64,000 nt of DNA from Linyphia triangularis (taxonomy: Eukaryota; Arthropoda; Arachnida; Araneae; Linyphiidae), in contig OZ021724.1 of assembly GCA_963978545.1 (NCBI GenBank), positions 101,812,023 through 101,876,022 on the forward strand, given 5' to 3'. The notes under the pieces were generated by a model that saw nothing but the letters and a program-made list of their open reading frames with translations, was not told the DNA's origin and ran no database searches. Of the stretch, positions 13,072 through 24,897 are shown one piece after another (position 1 is the stretch's first letter; each line of letters begins with the position of its first letter). Position numbers and translations under genes: made by a program.

Positions 13072-13197
13072 TCCGCGGCCAGGCGAGCCGGCACGAGCTG
13101 TGCGAACTGCAAGACGACAACGACGACACTCTGGAGAAGGAACCAGAACGGCGAACCCGTTTGCAACGCATGCGGGCTCTACTACAAACTACACAAC
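13072..13197 (+). CDS. grn: GATA transcription factor, C-terminal zinc-finger exon
   Basis: This internal exon encodes 42 residues in phase 0 at both ends. The acceptor is a pyrimidine-rich tract ending TTTGTTTCAG (to 13071) and the donor is GTGAGT (from 13198). The product has the GATA-type finger Cys-x2-Cys-x17-Cys-x2-Cys at exon residues 10, 13, 31 and 34, including [16 protein letters not shown] and ending YYKLHN. In this family the C-terminal finger binds WGATAR sites in the nucleus and is the main DNA-contacting domain. The lead-in [10 protein letters not shown] and the finger sequence fit the GATA1/2/3 class, which in insects is grain (GATAc), better than the GATA4/5/6 class (pannier, serpent). 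The N-terminal finger exon is not in the window. The grain assignment is inference from a few residues and would be settled by a phylogeny. Confidence 0.96.
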
Positions 13198-16100
13198 GTG
13201 AGTAACATCAAATTTACTTAAAGATAGATTCAATTGTCTACATAAGTCCTGGAATGAGTGTTGTATAAGCATTTATAGCAGTTGTATCAAACATATAGAT
13301 GGTTGAGTCCTAAAATATGTACAGTGAAATTTTTCGTAATTTTTTTTTTTGGGGTGGGGAGTGTTACATTAATGTCTAATAAATTTTTATTCTGGCAAAT
13401 TAATTTGGATTGTTTTGACAAAAGCTTTTTTTTCTTTTTTACTTTTCTTCTCTAGGTATATTAAAATTAATATAAAACTAACTCGGTTTTAGTGAGAAAA
13501 TTTGAGCGTTTAAAATATATTAAAGGCAAATTTAACATAACTCGATTAAAAAAAAAATATAGTCAGAATATACACTATATATTTTGATGTTGTCTTAATA
13601 GGTGTAAAGGGGTGTACTTACACTCATTTGTCGTTTAGGACTTAAAATTCAAAAGCAAAGTAGTAAATTTTACAGAAATAAAGCAATGTAACCTGGTTTT
13701 TAAAAATATTATTTTGAATAGAAAATCAACGCATAAGTGACATTTCAGTAAAGATAACCTAATTTTTTTTTAAAGATCAAGGTTCTTTGTACCCCCCCCC
13801 CCCCCTCCTTTCAGAAAATTCTGCCGACGTCCATGACAGTATCTAAAAATATTAAGCCAAATAATTATTGGTTTGGTTGAATAAATTGCAAACTCTATCA
13901 TCGTTAACAAGTAAAAAGAAGTACTTTATTCCCAAATAGTACAATTTAATCAAAACCTTTTTGTCTGACGTGATCACAATTAGCGAAAATACAACCTTTA
14001 AATCAACAATAAATAACATCTCCAAGTATTCGCGGATATCAAATAATAATAATAATAATAATAAAAAACCTGCAACCCCCACATCAGACCTTTTTCACGC
14101 TATGTAACATCAAACTTTCCCAGACAAACTAAAATAAAAATAAAATACTGAGTGGGGGTTTATTTGCGAGGTAATATGTGTCTATGAAATAGTCTTTTGA
14201 TAATCGCCTGCCTGATCCGTATACATTCCGTGAGGGCTGTCTATAATTATTTGCTCAGTCATCATAAATCAGAAAGGCTCTGCCTGGGGGAAAAGGGAGG
14301 GGGTTTATTCCCCCCCCACATGGGGGTGAAATCTGCTGTCACCCCCACCCGTTACCTGGAAGGCCTCTTTTACCTGAATGTTCTACATAACTTTCCATTC
14401 TACGTTGCCAGTGGGTTTACAGTTTCCGTAGTCTGTTGTAGTGGATATGTACTTGTGGTCTGTGCTATAACGCTGTTTTAATGTTGATTTTCGGGTGGTG
14501 AGAAGGACGGGTATGTGTCAGTTTGTGATTGGATGGATTTGAATTTGTGGTTTGTTTGTTTTGGTGACGTGTGTGTTCAAAGGCTGTATTGAGACATTTG
14601 AAAGGAATCAAAAGGTTCTGTTTCAGTTGAAGAGGATATAAGGGAATTCTGTAGTTTTTATTTTATTAGTCAATTACTAATTCAAGATAGTAAAGGGAGA
14701 ATTAAAAATAAGTTTTCGAATGCTATTGCTGTTTTAAGTTATTAATTCATATCTGGTTTTAATGCTAAATATATTAATTGATTGATAAAAAACAGAATCC
14801 ATATGAAAGAAATTATTTTGGTTTAAATTCGTTTAAAAAAACAAGCTTTTAAAAAAAAGTTTTTCCAAAATGCCAAGTATTGAAGAATGGTACGAGATAT
14901 GTTAAAATATAAACATCAATTGCATTAAATTTTTCATTTAAAATTTTAGAGACTTCTTCGCTAAAAAAAATCGCTCATAGTCAAAACTATCATTTCATAT
15001 GTATTTATATTCATATATATTAACATTTCATATACATTTAAAATTTGAATTATATATTAAAAATTTAAAGTTAATTGAATGATAAAAAAAATCGAATCAT
15101 TGTGATGGAAATTATATTGAGTGACATTTGCTCAAATTGGCTTTCTCAATTAGTTTTCCCAAAGTTTGATTCTGATTTATTAGAATCCTATAATTGACTA
15201 ATTGCTTATTTTTAAGTATTTGACACACAGAATTTTTTTTAACTTGGTAAAAAGCATTAATGTTAAATACGTTTCCACAATAATATATCCTTGTACCGAA
15301 AAAAGTCTTCCCCGTCCACAATATCCCAGAGGAGCATAAACCTCTCAATCTTAATTAATACATTTTGATTTAAGGCAGCCTTCTACCCAGCAATAACTGC
15401 CACACGACTTCATTTACTCCCTATTACACTGCGTCATTTAGGATCACTTGGCGAGCTCATAAAGATGCCAACATCATCTTCCAACCAGGGAACAAAATAT
15501 CACTTTGTATGTCTCTCTTTTTACCATCCTTCCTCCGAGCATTAAATCTCGAGATGTTCGTGTCTTCCCCTCATCGCCAATTAGTTCCGAGATTATATGG
15601 AAGAAGCTGCTTTCATCACAGATAACTAAGTGGCGACAGTCAGATTTACGATTGCTGGTTGGCGCCAAAAGACCGAACCCTTTTGGGACCCCTCAAAAAC
15701 CAAATCCCCTACTTTGGAAATGACCCTTCTCATGGCGATGGCGACACTTGGCGCAGAAAGAAAGGCTATTTTCACAGCAGGGAATCCCTCAGTAGTGCAG
15801 TTACCTTGAAGTCGCCAAGTTGTGCTGAAATGCGCCAAATGCTTCGGGTTTTTTTTAATGAGAATATAAAGGTATATAGGCACATTTTTCATTGATTTTC
15901 AATCTCAATTGCGAATTGGGATTGAAAATTCATTTTAATACATGTCATTTCTCAAAATTTAAATAAAGTGAACGCGAAAAATAAATTTTAATGGCAACAA
16001 AAAAAATTATAAAAACGTTTAATGAGGTTTTTTTTTTTTTTTTTTTTTTTCTTTTTAAAAAATTGTAATATTATTTTTATGTATTTTCAAATTGTGCGGC

Positions 16101-16471
16101 AAGCTTTCTATGACACATTGTTTCCAATTACAATTATTCAAATTTTACATTCGTACTTTTCAAATAATAAATTAATGAAACTATTTCAATTTGAGCTACA
16201 TTTTAAATGGACAATCTAGAACAATAGAAATGAAAATATCTTTTAAATAAAGTATACTTTTCAATACATAAAGAAGATGAAACACTAAATACTAACTTTC
16301 TTAACGAATATACATAGCTATTTAGTTAAAAAATAGGAAGTCAACGTCTATTCATATGAAAACTGATATTGGAAGTCCAAATTGATAATTAATCATAAAT
16401 AAATCAACTGGTCATCGAAAGAAATAAGTAGTTAGTAATACGTAGTTGTATTTTAAAGTTCTCTTTAAGCA

Positions 16472-16894
16472 TTGTCTAGAAATATCAACTCTGAGAAAAA
16501 TGGCCACATTTTTCGAAAAACTGCCAAAAAACGAATAATCTCAAAAGCTGGTAAAACCCCTCAAGCCAGCCAAAGAGAAATTGCCCAACTAATCTGCCAA
16601 TGTCCATCTTTTGTCCGAAGAGCGGAAGAACCCATGGGTTCTCAGAATCGGACTTGTGGAAGATCTGGAAAAATGGGTTTAGTTCCAGACCATTTGGTTT
16701 CAAGAGAGAAAGAGGATAAGATAATAAATAAATCCCCAAAGATGGACCTGTTTATGCTGGCGAGACAAATTTCTAAAAGGCCCCGGACATTCGCAGAACA
16801 AACAAGGTGGTTTTGTGGGAATATGCCCCTGCTAGGAATGTGGTATTTAGGTTGTAAAAAAGCGGTGATGGTTTATTCTTGCAGTCGTAAATGA
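16472..16894 (+). pseudogene. Possible relic of a Tc1/mariner-type transposase N-terminus
   Basis: A 140-codon open frame contains, in order, a stretch resembling the first helix-turn-helix (residues about 32-48, SQREIAQLICQCPSFV), then GSxxNRxxGRxxK (about 56-68), then a second helical part ending LARQIS. That spacing resembles the paired DNA-binding domain of Tc1/mariner transposases. The DD(E/D) catalytic domain is missing: the frame ends soon after, with no downstream continuation seen. I see no clear terminal inverted repeats around it. The similarity is from memory of the family pattern and is weak, so a chance frame remains possible. A repeat of the window (16955-17020) begins just downstream. 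Confidence 0.4.
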
Positions 16895-16954
16895 CATTCG
16901 GAAGATAGCTCAAAGATGCTGTGGCATGAAGGATAGATAAGGGTACCTCTTCCA

Positions 16955-18250
16955 GAGTTATCCGAAATAAGGGCTTGTAGATCGCCAAAAATGTACGTTG
17001 TAAAGTTGGGTTGTCGTTTTTTTTCCCATCACTATACTAAACTTCAACTTAACTTGACATCACTAGACGGTAGATCGTCACAGTGCTCATAGGGAATTTA
17101 ATCCATTTTGGCGGCGTGAAAGCATAATGTTCGCCAAACCACAACCTAGTAGAGAACAAAAGACTATAAGGTTTGGCGAGAATTATGTCTTCACTCCGCT
17201 AAAATAGATTAACTGCCTAAGAGCACGGTGAAGATCTATCGTCTATACTAAACTTCAACTTAACTAGACATCACTTAGCCGGTAGATCGTGACATAATGT
17301 TCGCCAAACCACAACCTAGTAGAGAACAAAAGGCTATAAGGTTTGGCGAGAATTATGTCTTCACTCCGCTAAAATAGATTAACTGCCTAAGAGCACGGTG
17401 AAGATCTATCGTCTATACTAAACTTCAACTTAACTAGACATCACTTAGCCGGTAGATCGTGACATAATGTTCGCCAAACCACAACCTAGTAGAGAACAAA
17501 AGGCTATAAGGTTTGGCGAGAATTATGTCTTCACTCCGCTAAAATAGATTAACTGCCTAAGAGCACGGTGAAGATCTATCGTCTATACTAAACTTCAACT
17601 TAACTAGACATCACTTAGACGGTAGATCGTGACAGTGCTCATAGGCATTTAATCCATTTTTGCGGAGTAAAGACATAATTCTCGCCAAACCATACAGCCT
17701 TTTGTTCTCTACAGGGTTGTGGTTTGGCGAACATTATGCTTTCACGCCGCCAAAATGGATTAAATACCTATGAGCACAGTGACGATCTACCGTCTAAGTG
17801 ATGTCTAGTTAAGTTGAAGTTTAGTATAGTGATGTCAAGTTAAATTGGAGTTTAGTATAGATATTAGATGGGATAATTCAAACTCATTTGGAGGGCTACG
17901 GCAAAGAACGATCAGAGTCCGTTTTTCTCAATTCTCCAGAAAAGCTGATTTTAAGGTTCAAGACTCAGGGTTGAGGTAAATGGTTGCTCAAAATCTCACG
18001 TACGATGATATTTATTTGTGAGAGGAGTTCGCGTGGTTTAAACTATCTGCTACGACCTTGCAGATGGCGGGAACACCCCAATTTCCAAAAAATTGAAGTC
18101 TGATCGTTTTTTGCCGTGGGCCTTCGTCTGAATTGGATTTGATTGTTTGAAAGAGAGAGACTTTTATGTATATTGTTTGAAAGAAAGAGACTTCTCTTTT
18201 TTTAATTCTAAGCGGTATCAACCCTAAAAATGGTACTTTTATCGGCATAC
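16955..18250 (+). repeat. Dispersed repeat R2, copy 1, split by a foldback element
   Basis: The left part (16955-17020, CCAGAGTTATCCGAAATAAG ... GTACGTTGTAAAGTTGGGTT) and the right part (about 17866-18250, with ACGGCAAAGAACGATCAGAG) match consecutive sequence at 36044-36400. In that second copy the two parts lie only about 40 bp apart. The intervening 17033-17860 is therefore an insertion. No coding capacity is visible. Confidence 0.85.
17033..17860. mobile_element. Foldback / MITE array with internal 170-bp tandem units
   Basis: The outer ends are inverted copies: TATACTAAACTTCAACTT at the left and AAGTTTAGTATA-type sequence at the right, next to TA dinucleotides, compatible with a TA target site. 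Within it, 17241-17410 and 17411-17580 are two apparently identical 170-bp direct repeats. A third starts at 17581 and runs into a reverse-oriented copy (17632-17818). The whole block is therefore a tandem array closed by an inverted copy. GTTTGGCGA and its complement TCGCCAAAC recur throughout. There is no open frame. Confidence 0.85.
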
Positions 18251-19254
18251 TATTTTTCGTAGGAAATTGGTCTGGTTTAATATAAGTTCACATGAGGTCT
18301 TTGAGCAACGGCGGTTTTAAACTCTTTAAGTTTTTCATATTAAATGACCATGAAGCAACTTGTTTTCGATTAATCTGGGTCTAATAATTAAAAAAATAGT
18401 CATAAAACTCGCCAAAATGGCGATATGTTTGTAAAAAAAACCTATAAATTAGCATGTGTTATACGTCTTCAATATTAATCGAAGGATATTTTAGTGATTA
18501 AATGTTGTTAAATTGTACTTGCAAGGTATCTTTCTCAAATTAAAAACGTCTACAGAAACGTCCATATTTTTTAGTTACTATCACAATCCAACTACAATTT
18601 GTCGTGAATTCATATGGACAATTCAAGGCTCTAAAATGAATTATTAAACAAGATGGTCATTACGTACTAAATCAAGATTGCTTTAAATTTTAGTATTGGC
18701 ATTCGATATCGATTTCTAATAGTTTTGAGATAGAATCCATTACTTCCGTAAATCACCACTAGGCGGTTAACACTAGTTTCACAACTATAGCTTTATCCTT
18801 TTAAAAATTATTTCAGTAATTCCAGACTTTAATTTGTGCTACTTATATCAACGAACTGTTAAACTATAAATGTAAACTGCTTCCTAACTATGTAACCGTA
18901 AGCTTACCGATACAAGAAAACTCACTAGAAACTAGAAAACACATCCCTATTGAATCCTTTCTGGCCAGAGGTTATTTTAATGCAGTTTTGTTTAATAGTC
19001 ATGAATTGACCAAGAAATCACAAACCTGATCACTACTGATAAAAAAAACCACAACTTGTTCCAAAACATAGTTTTGAAAATGTATTTGAAGTTTAGAAAC
19101 CTTTTGAAGGGTGAAAATTAATTTGGTTTATGTCATTTAAAATGCCTTGTCCCGAAACAGTTAATTAACCACATGAGGTCAATTACTTGTTAATTACTCC
19201 AAAAGAAAACTTACCACATCCAAATATCCTAAGTCAAAGGAGGTTTCTTTTCTG

Positions 19255-19420
19255 GCAACCCCCCTGTTGGCGCCGTTCCGGGGGCCGCGGAACCCCCGCG
19301 CGCTGGCATTCCCGGAATTCTGTCCGCACGCGACTCGGACCCCATGGGGGCGCAGAGAACACTTTTTGGTCTCCCCCACCATTCCTCTCCAGTTCGACGC
19401 CAGGGTGATCGTAAAATATA
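19255..19420. other. Short GC-rich, CpG-containing island inside the intron
   Basis: About 150 bp of strongly GC-rich sequence (for example CCGGGGGCCGCGGAACCCCC at 19278-19297) stands in AT-rich intron. Frames are open on both strands (one minus-strand frame of 132 codons at 19234-19632), but none has a domain I recognise. It could be a CpG-type alternative promoter, a regulatory element or a fragment of an unknown element. The sequence alone does not decide. Confidence 0.4.
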
Positions 19421-19698
19421 AAAGATTCTGCCTTTGTGTTGTGACACCCACCAGACGACAATTGTTGTTGGTCGGAGGAGACACTCATTGATTTGTATTG
19501 TCCCAAATTAGTGTACTTCCAAATACTGTATTCTCTATCTATCGACCATATTAAGCCGGAACATCGTTCAGGATCTGTTTGATTAGGCCAATGCATTCCG
19601 GGAGGTCTTTCCATTGAAAAACTACTCCACATTTGAGTATTGAAAGTAAGAAAACTCTACATGCAGTTCGACAACCAAAAAAAAAAAAATTGTTTTAA

Positions 19699-19836
19699 TT
19701 ATACACTTTTTTGTCAAAATTAGTACATTTTTGTCAAATATTAAACTTTATTTACTGGTTAACACCACTTACTTTTAGCATGTAAATAAAGTTTAACATT
19801 TGACTAATATGTATTTATTTTGACAAAAACGTATAA
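19699..19836. mobile_element. 138-bp inverted-repeat mini-element
   Basis: Two arms of about 54 bp, starting TTATACAC and ending GTATAA, are inverted copies. They share TTAAACTTTATTTAC/GTAAATAAAGTTTAA and TTTTTGTCAAA motifs around a 26-bp loop. The structure fits a tiny MITE or a self-complementary repeat. No coding sequence and no clear target duplication. Confidence 0.75.
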
Positions 19837-20684
19837 TCGGAATAAACTTTGAGAAAATGTTTTTTTGTAAAATTAACACTTTTGCCAAATTTGTGATTTC
19901 ATTTCAAAGTTTTCATTAATTTAAGAAACTTGTCAGTTTAACAATATATTTGGTGACGAATATTACACTGGCAAAGAAAGAAAGACCCCCCCCCCACAAA
20001 AATGACGATAGGTTTTTCGATAATTAGGTTATACTTTTGGTAAATGAAACAGAAAAGAAATAGTGAGTAATTGATGGATATCACGCAAGAGAAGAAAATT
20101 GTTTGTAAAATAAACAGTCGCTTTTAATTTTTTACGCTTTTATCAAATTTATACGAAATCTGGAGGTGATGATGTTTAGAATATAATAAAAAGCATTACT
20201 ACAGCGATTGAAATAAAGATAATTTAACAGAATCAAGAATTACACATTTTATTCATATCCAGAAAATGAAAGTAATTTAACTGGATCATTATTTGCCAGA
20301 GATCCATTGGATTGGAAGCATTATATTTGAGACATTTATTTGAATTACTGTTTCAATTTATATTAAAAACTTCACTAATTTTTGACATAAAGGAATATTT
20401 CCCCCAAAGAAATTTAATGCAAAAATGCAATGCTTAATTTTTGGATTAAATGTTACGAAGGTAAGTTTGGTTAGTTGTAGTTTGGCCTGCGAAAATTTGG
20501 TAGGAAGCAACACAATCACTTGTTTTGACGTGTTTTAAATTTTAAAGTAAATACAAATTGAATATTAAGTTGAATCGAGATACAATGAACGTGCTTTATA
20601 ATTTAATGGTTTTTTATAATTTAATTTTGTAAATGTATTGGAAAATTAAACAGCGCACGGGATAAACACTTTTGTTGCACTAAC

Positions 20685-20775
20685 TTTAGAATAAAGTTGT
20701 TGCACTAAAGTTTGTTGCACTAACTTTAGAATAAAGTTGTTGCACTAAAGTTTGTTGCACTAACTTTGCAATAAA
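20685..20775. repeat. Short tandem repeat around TTGTTGCACTAA
   Basis: GTTGCACTAACTTTAGAATA is followed by AAGTTGTTGCACTAAAGTTT and repeated with a period of about 42 bp, just over two units, the last diverging at 20765. A shorter relative of the flanking text (GGAAAATTAAACAGCGCACG) recurs near 23790, so the block may belong to a dispersed repeat. Confidence 0.6.
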
Positions 20776-21719
20776 GTTACTATCAACCTAAAAACTATAG
20801 AAACTCTAAAGTAAGGATTAGAATAAAAGGCCGTAAAGAATAAAGTTTATTTTCTTGGTCAGACAACTAATCAGAACACTTACTGGTACTTCAAAGCATT
20901 TTCTTCCAAATTTTGCCGCATAAATATTTCCTCAGCAAAATCATCTTCCACCGAATATCTAGTCTACATAACTTGCTAGGTAATTTTTTTATTCTGCCTG
21001 AGAGGTAAAAGTGCTCTGAATATTAGTCATGGCCTGTTCTTTCCTTTGAAAGAAAGGTCACACGGAGGTGGGAGGGACTCACATTTCTCCAATATTGAAG
21101 AAACTTTTGTTATATATTTCGAAGGAGGGGGAACTCTCTAGACATGGGGGACTAACAACATTCCAAAAGTTCATTGGATGCTCACTTTAAAAAAAAGTTA
21201 AGAAGTAGAATAGAAATTTTTGAAGGAAAGTACCGGAAATACGGGATGGCTCCTCTAAAATGGGGAAGATGGGAGGGGGGGGGGGGGGGGGTGACATGCG
21301 GGACCATTTTGATAAATGTTTTTTAAAAAAGTTAGAGTGTAGTTTTGGTATGGCGCTTAAAGAACCGGATGCGTTTTGTTCTGTTTGTAGTAGAAAATTG
21401 AGGATTTCAGTACTTATAGGGCATTTGATAACAGTGCGGGTTTTTTTGAGTTTTGCTTGTGTGCTTGCTCTTGTTATCCTTGGTTTTGGAAGAAAATAGC
21501 AACTATCTGTCCCTTAATAGAATTTCGAGAAAAATAACGGCTATCTGTCCCTTAATAGAATTTAAAGAAAAATAGTGAATATCCCGTGTGCTTACCCTTG
21601 CTTTTAACTCTAATTTTATAAAAGATTTTGTTTAGTTTTAATAAATATGCGAGCAATTCTGAGTTCCCAAAACGAAATAGTTTTATAATGAAGAACTTGC
21701 ATAAGTGAGGAAAATGAAT

Positions 21720-22138
21720 ATTTTTTTTGTATTTTCTAGTCTTATTCAACGAATATATATTTGAGCAGTGCAATTATTTATTTTATCTTAATGCTTTCAA
21801 TTAATAAAAAATCGAGTTTGAAATTAGCTGAAATCAAAGCAAAAGTCACGTGACCAAAAATGCATAAATAACCGTGACTTAGTTACGCATAGATTCAGTC
21901 GAAAATCCGAGGAGGAACCTCACTCCCTCCTCGTCTAAAACAGGTTTTAGACTGGTTCATCATCTGCGCATTGAGGTCACATGCAAATGTAGCTTTTTCC
22001 CGCCAAAACGCAAAGTGAAAAACTCAATATTTTTTTAAACTATCTATCCGAGCTCAAATTTTTGAAAGAATGGTATTGTTTTTCTTGATTTTTTTCTCTA
22101 CTTTCATTTAAAAATAAAACCAAAAAACGTGAAAGTTT
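21720..22138 (+). repeat. Left arm of a long inverted repeat
   Basis: This 420-bp arm is the inverted counterpart of 24496-24897. Shared landmarks are TTTTTTGTATTTTCTAGT, CACGTGA, TCGTCTAAAACAGGTTTTAG, ACTGGTTCATCATCTG and CTATCTATCCGAGCTCAAAT. Each arm carries its own near-perfect 20-bp palindrome, GTCTAAAACxxGTTTTAGAC (21933-21952 here). Confidence 0.9.
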
Positions 22139-22224
22139 ATAATATTCCTGAAAATAATACCTAAGTGCAATTTATTGAGTTTTTGATTGTGTGCTCTTTC
22201 TAAATTATAAACTTCGCTTTTGTA

Positions 22225-22620
22225 CGTTTGTTCGTTTGTTAATGGGAGCGGAAGCCTAATTAACCTCTTTACCGTCATCCAAGCAGGCTGAAACTTGGAA
22301 GATAGGTTCGATGTCGATGACAACGCATTCTATCAAATTTTGGTTTATGCCACTAAAAGCTTGCTTTTACGGATTGTTAATAAACCAAGTTGTCATCATT
22401 CAATCGCATTAAAATAGTAATGAACCGACCATTGTTGAAACTCTTTCTTGTTGCCAACTTTTTTTTAATAAATAAATAATAAAATTATTTCATTCAGAAT
22501 AAATAAATGATATTTGGATGACGTTCACTTTTAATAAATAAATTTTGAAACGTAGCTTGCCGCACATTTTGCTGATAGAAATGTTTTTGATATCGGCGCT
22601 GTGTTAATGAATATAAAAAT
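22225..22620 (-). repeat. Dispersed repeat R1, copy 1
   Basis: The copy carries the R1 hallmark in reverse (GATGTCGATGACAACGCATTCT near 22310-22332), the TTACCGTCATCCAA block before it and GAAACTCTTTCTTGTTGCCA after it. These match, reverse-complemented, the copies at about 52, 56 and 62 kb. It has no expanded microsatellite. Confidence 0.75.
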
Positions 22621-23527
22621 TGACAATGCCTATACAGGATTTTTTAAGAACTATGCTTTTATAGGTTTTATTCTTTTTTTTTTGAAGAAGAAGAAGAAGA
22701 AAAATGCTGAATATATCTTATTGTTTTTGTTCTACTAATAATACAAAATATTTTGGTAAATGCGAATTAAAATAAGATAATTTTTCAGTTTGTTATTATT
22801 GCTATATTTTGTTAGTGCTATTTGAGATTTAAATAATTTGTAGGCCTTCTAATGTAAAGCTTAGATGAACCTCTTTAGTAAATAAAATTTACCAAAAGCA
22901 AAAAATTATAAAAATTTTAATTGTTTCCACACAAAATAAGTTACAGAGAAATTTCAATTACAAAATAATATAAATTATTACATTGAAATTATACAAAACT
23001 ACATGTACAACATTTGTAAAAAAAAAAAAATAAAAAAAAAATTAATCCTCCCTTTTAAATTTACGAGTTTCAAATTCGACTTGCAAAGTTTCTTTCTTAC
23101 CAGCATCTTTTCTCAGATGAAAACCAACTATACAGGGGCCAGAAGAAAGAAGTTTCCGCAGCGAAAGGGTGCCAAATAAAAAAGCAAAGCGACAGTTTGG
23201 CGCCGTCACTTGGCGCCACCCCGTGTCAATGGTGGCATTCTAGTCGACAGGGGCGACGCCTGCTGGGTTGACTCCGAACAACAACAATCGTCCTTCTCTG
23301 TGTGAGATGCTATTTCGCGGAAGCTCCATGCTGGGCTTTTCTCTGAAAATAAAATAAAAAAAAGACACGGAAGGGGTTGTCTTGTGTTGTTGTCCCCCAG
23401 TTGCACAAATCGCTGTATCAAGTTGTCAGGTGCGATTTATTACTGCTGCTTGTCGGAGGTTGTGAGTAAGAAAGAAATATAAATTAGCATAGTTACAGTT
23501 GTACTGGTAGATCTCAAATCCTACTGG

Positions 23528-23709
23528 CCGACCAAACGGTATAGTGGTTAGCGTGCTAGCTTCTAGACCGCGAGGTTGCGGGTTCCGAGTCCCGTTTTGT
23601 CATGGGTGTTTGTAAATGTATGTTGGCTTGTCTAATGACGAATGTTTCGGCGCATTATAGCCCTCGTGTTGCTGACAGCACCAGATAATCTGAATACAAC
23701 CAACAACCC
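23528..23709 (+). mobile_element. tRNA-derived SINE, copy 2
   Basis: Full-length copy with head GTATAGTGGTTAGCGTG, a B box with one extra base (GGTTCCGAGTCCC), the shared body and a CAACC tail. Target duplications are not clean: flanks ...CCTACTGG and CCCTAGTGA resemble each other only loosely. The copy lies inside the loop of the long inverted repeat. Confidence 0.9.
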
Positions 23710-24495
23710 AAACCCTAGTGAGAATTCTTCTTAAAACTGTTTAAGGTTACTAGGTTTTGTTTATAAATTAATTTTGTAATTGTATTGGAAAATGAATAGG
23801 TGCAGGAGATGGAAACTTTCGTTGTACTAGCTTTTGAATCATCCTAAAAAAAATATAGAAATTCTATAGTAAGGATTAAAATAAAGGCTGTAAAGATCGC
23901 TATCGGGAGTGAATTGTTGGTATTTAGTTTGTATGTAACAGTCAACTAATATTTTGCAAAATCCTTATTAATCAGGCTTTGACTTTAAACTTAATCTTTC
24001 TGAACTCTAGTAGTGTTCTAGTCTTTCTTTAGTTTGAGGTTCGATTATATTTGATTTGAGAGAGAGAAAGTTGAGGTTTGAACATTGGGATATTAGACAT
24101 GCACTGACTTTTTCTATTTTTTTCCTACAAAGTGTTCAATAAACATCTCTTTTGTGTGTAAAGGTCGGCTACAATTTTATAAAAGGTTCATGAACAAGAA
24201 ACAGAATTATATATGTTTAAAACACTCTGTTTATGGCTACTCTCTAGCTTTGCATGCCGAAAGTGACAAATTTAAATCCTGGGTTAGACTTAGATGTTTG
24301 TTGCGGTTCGGAATCCACGTCAAGCGTTAGTTCCCGGCCTGCTTAGCCATTCTCACGCACAAAAAATATGTAGCGTACTTACAAACCAAATTAATTTGAT
24401 AGAGAATATCATCTTATGTCCACTAAGCAATCTCCAACGATGATGGATAAAATTTAACTCTCCAATACATAAGGCTATAAAATCCCACAATGAGG

Positions 24496-24897
24496 AACTT
24501 TCACGTTTTTTTTGGTTTTATTTTTAAATAAAAGCTGAGAAAAAATCATACCATTCTTTCAAAAATTTGAGCTCGGATAGATAGTTAAAAAAATATATAT
24601 ATATTTAGTATTTTACTTTGTGATTCGGCGGGAAATAGCTACTTTTGCGTGTGACGTCAATGCTCAGATGATGAACCAGTCTAAAACCTGTTTTAGACGA
24701 GGAGGGAGGAAGGTTCCTTCTCGGATTTTCGACGGAATCTATGCGCAACTACCTCACGGTTTTTTTTATGCGTTTTTGATCACGTGACTTTTGCATTGAT
24801 TTCAAACTCGATTTTTGATTAATTGAAAGCATAAAGATAAAAAATAATTCCACTGCTCAAATATATTCGTTGGATAACACTAGAAAATACAAAAAAT
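24496..24897 (-). repeat. Right arm of the long inverted repeat
   Basis: This is the reverse-complement partner of 21720-22138, with small indels and scattered substitutions. Its internal palindrome is at 24679-24698. The 2.36-kb loop between the arms holds an R1 repeat, a GC-rich patch (23210-23420) and a SINE, and no transposase. Either these are the terminal repeats of a gutted element, or two independent insertions in opposite orientation. Confidence 0.9.
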
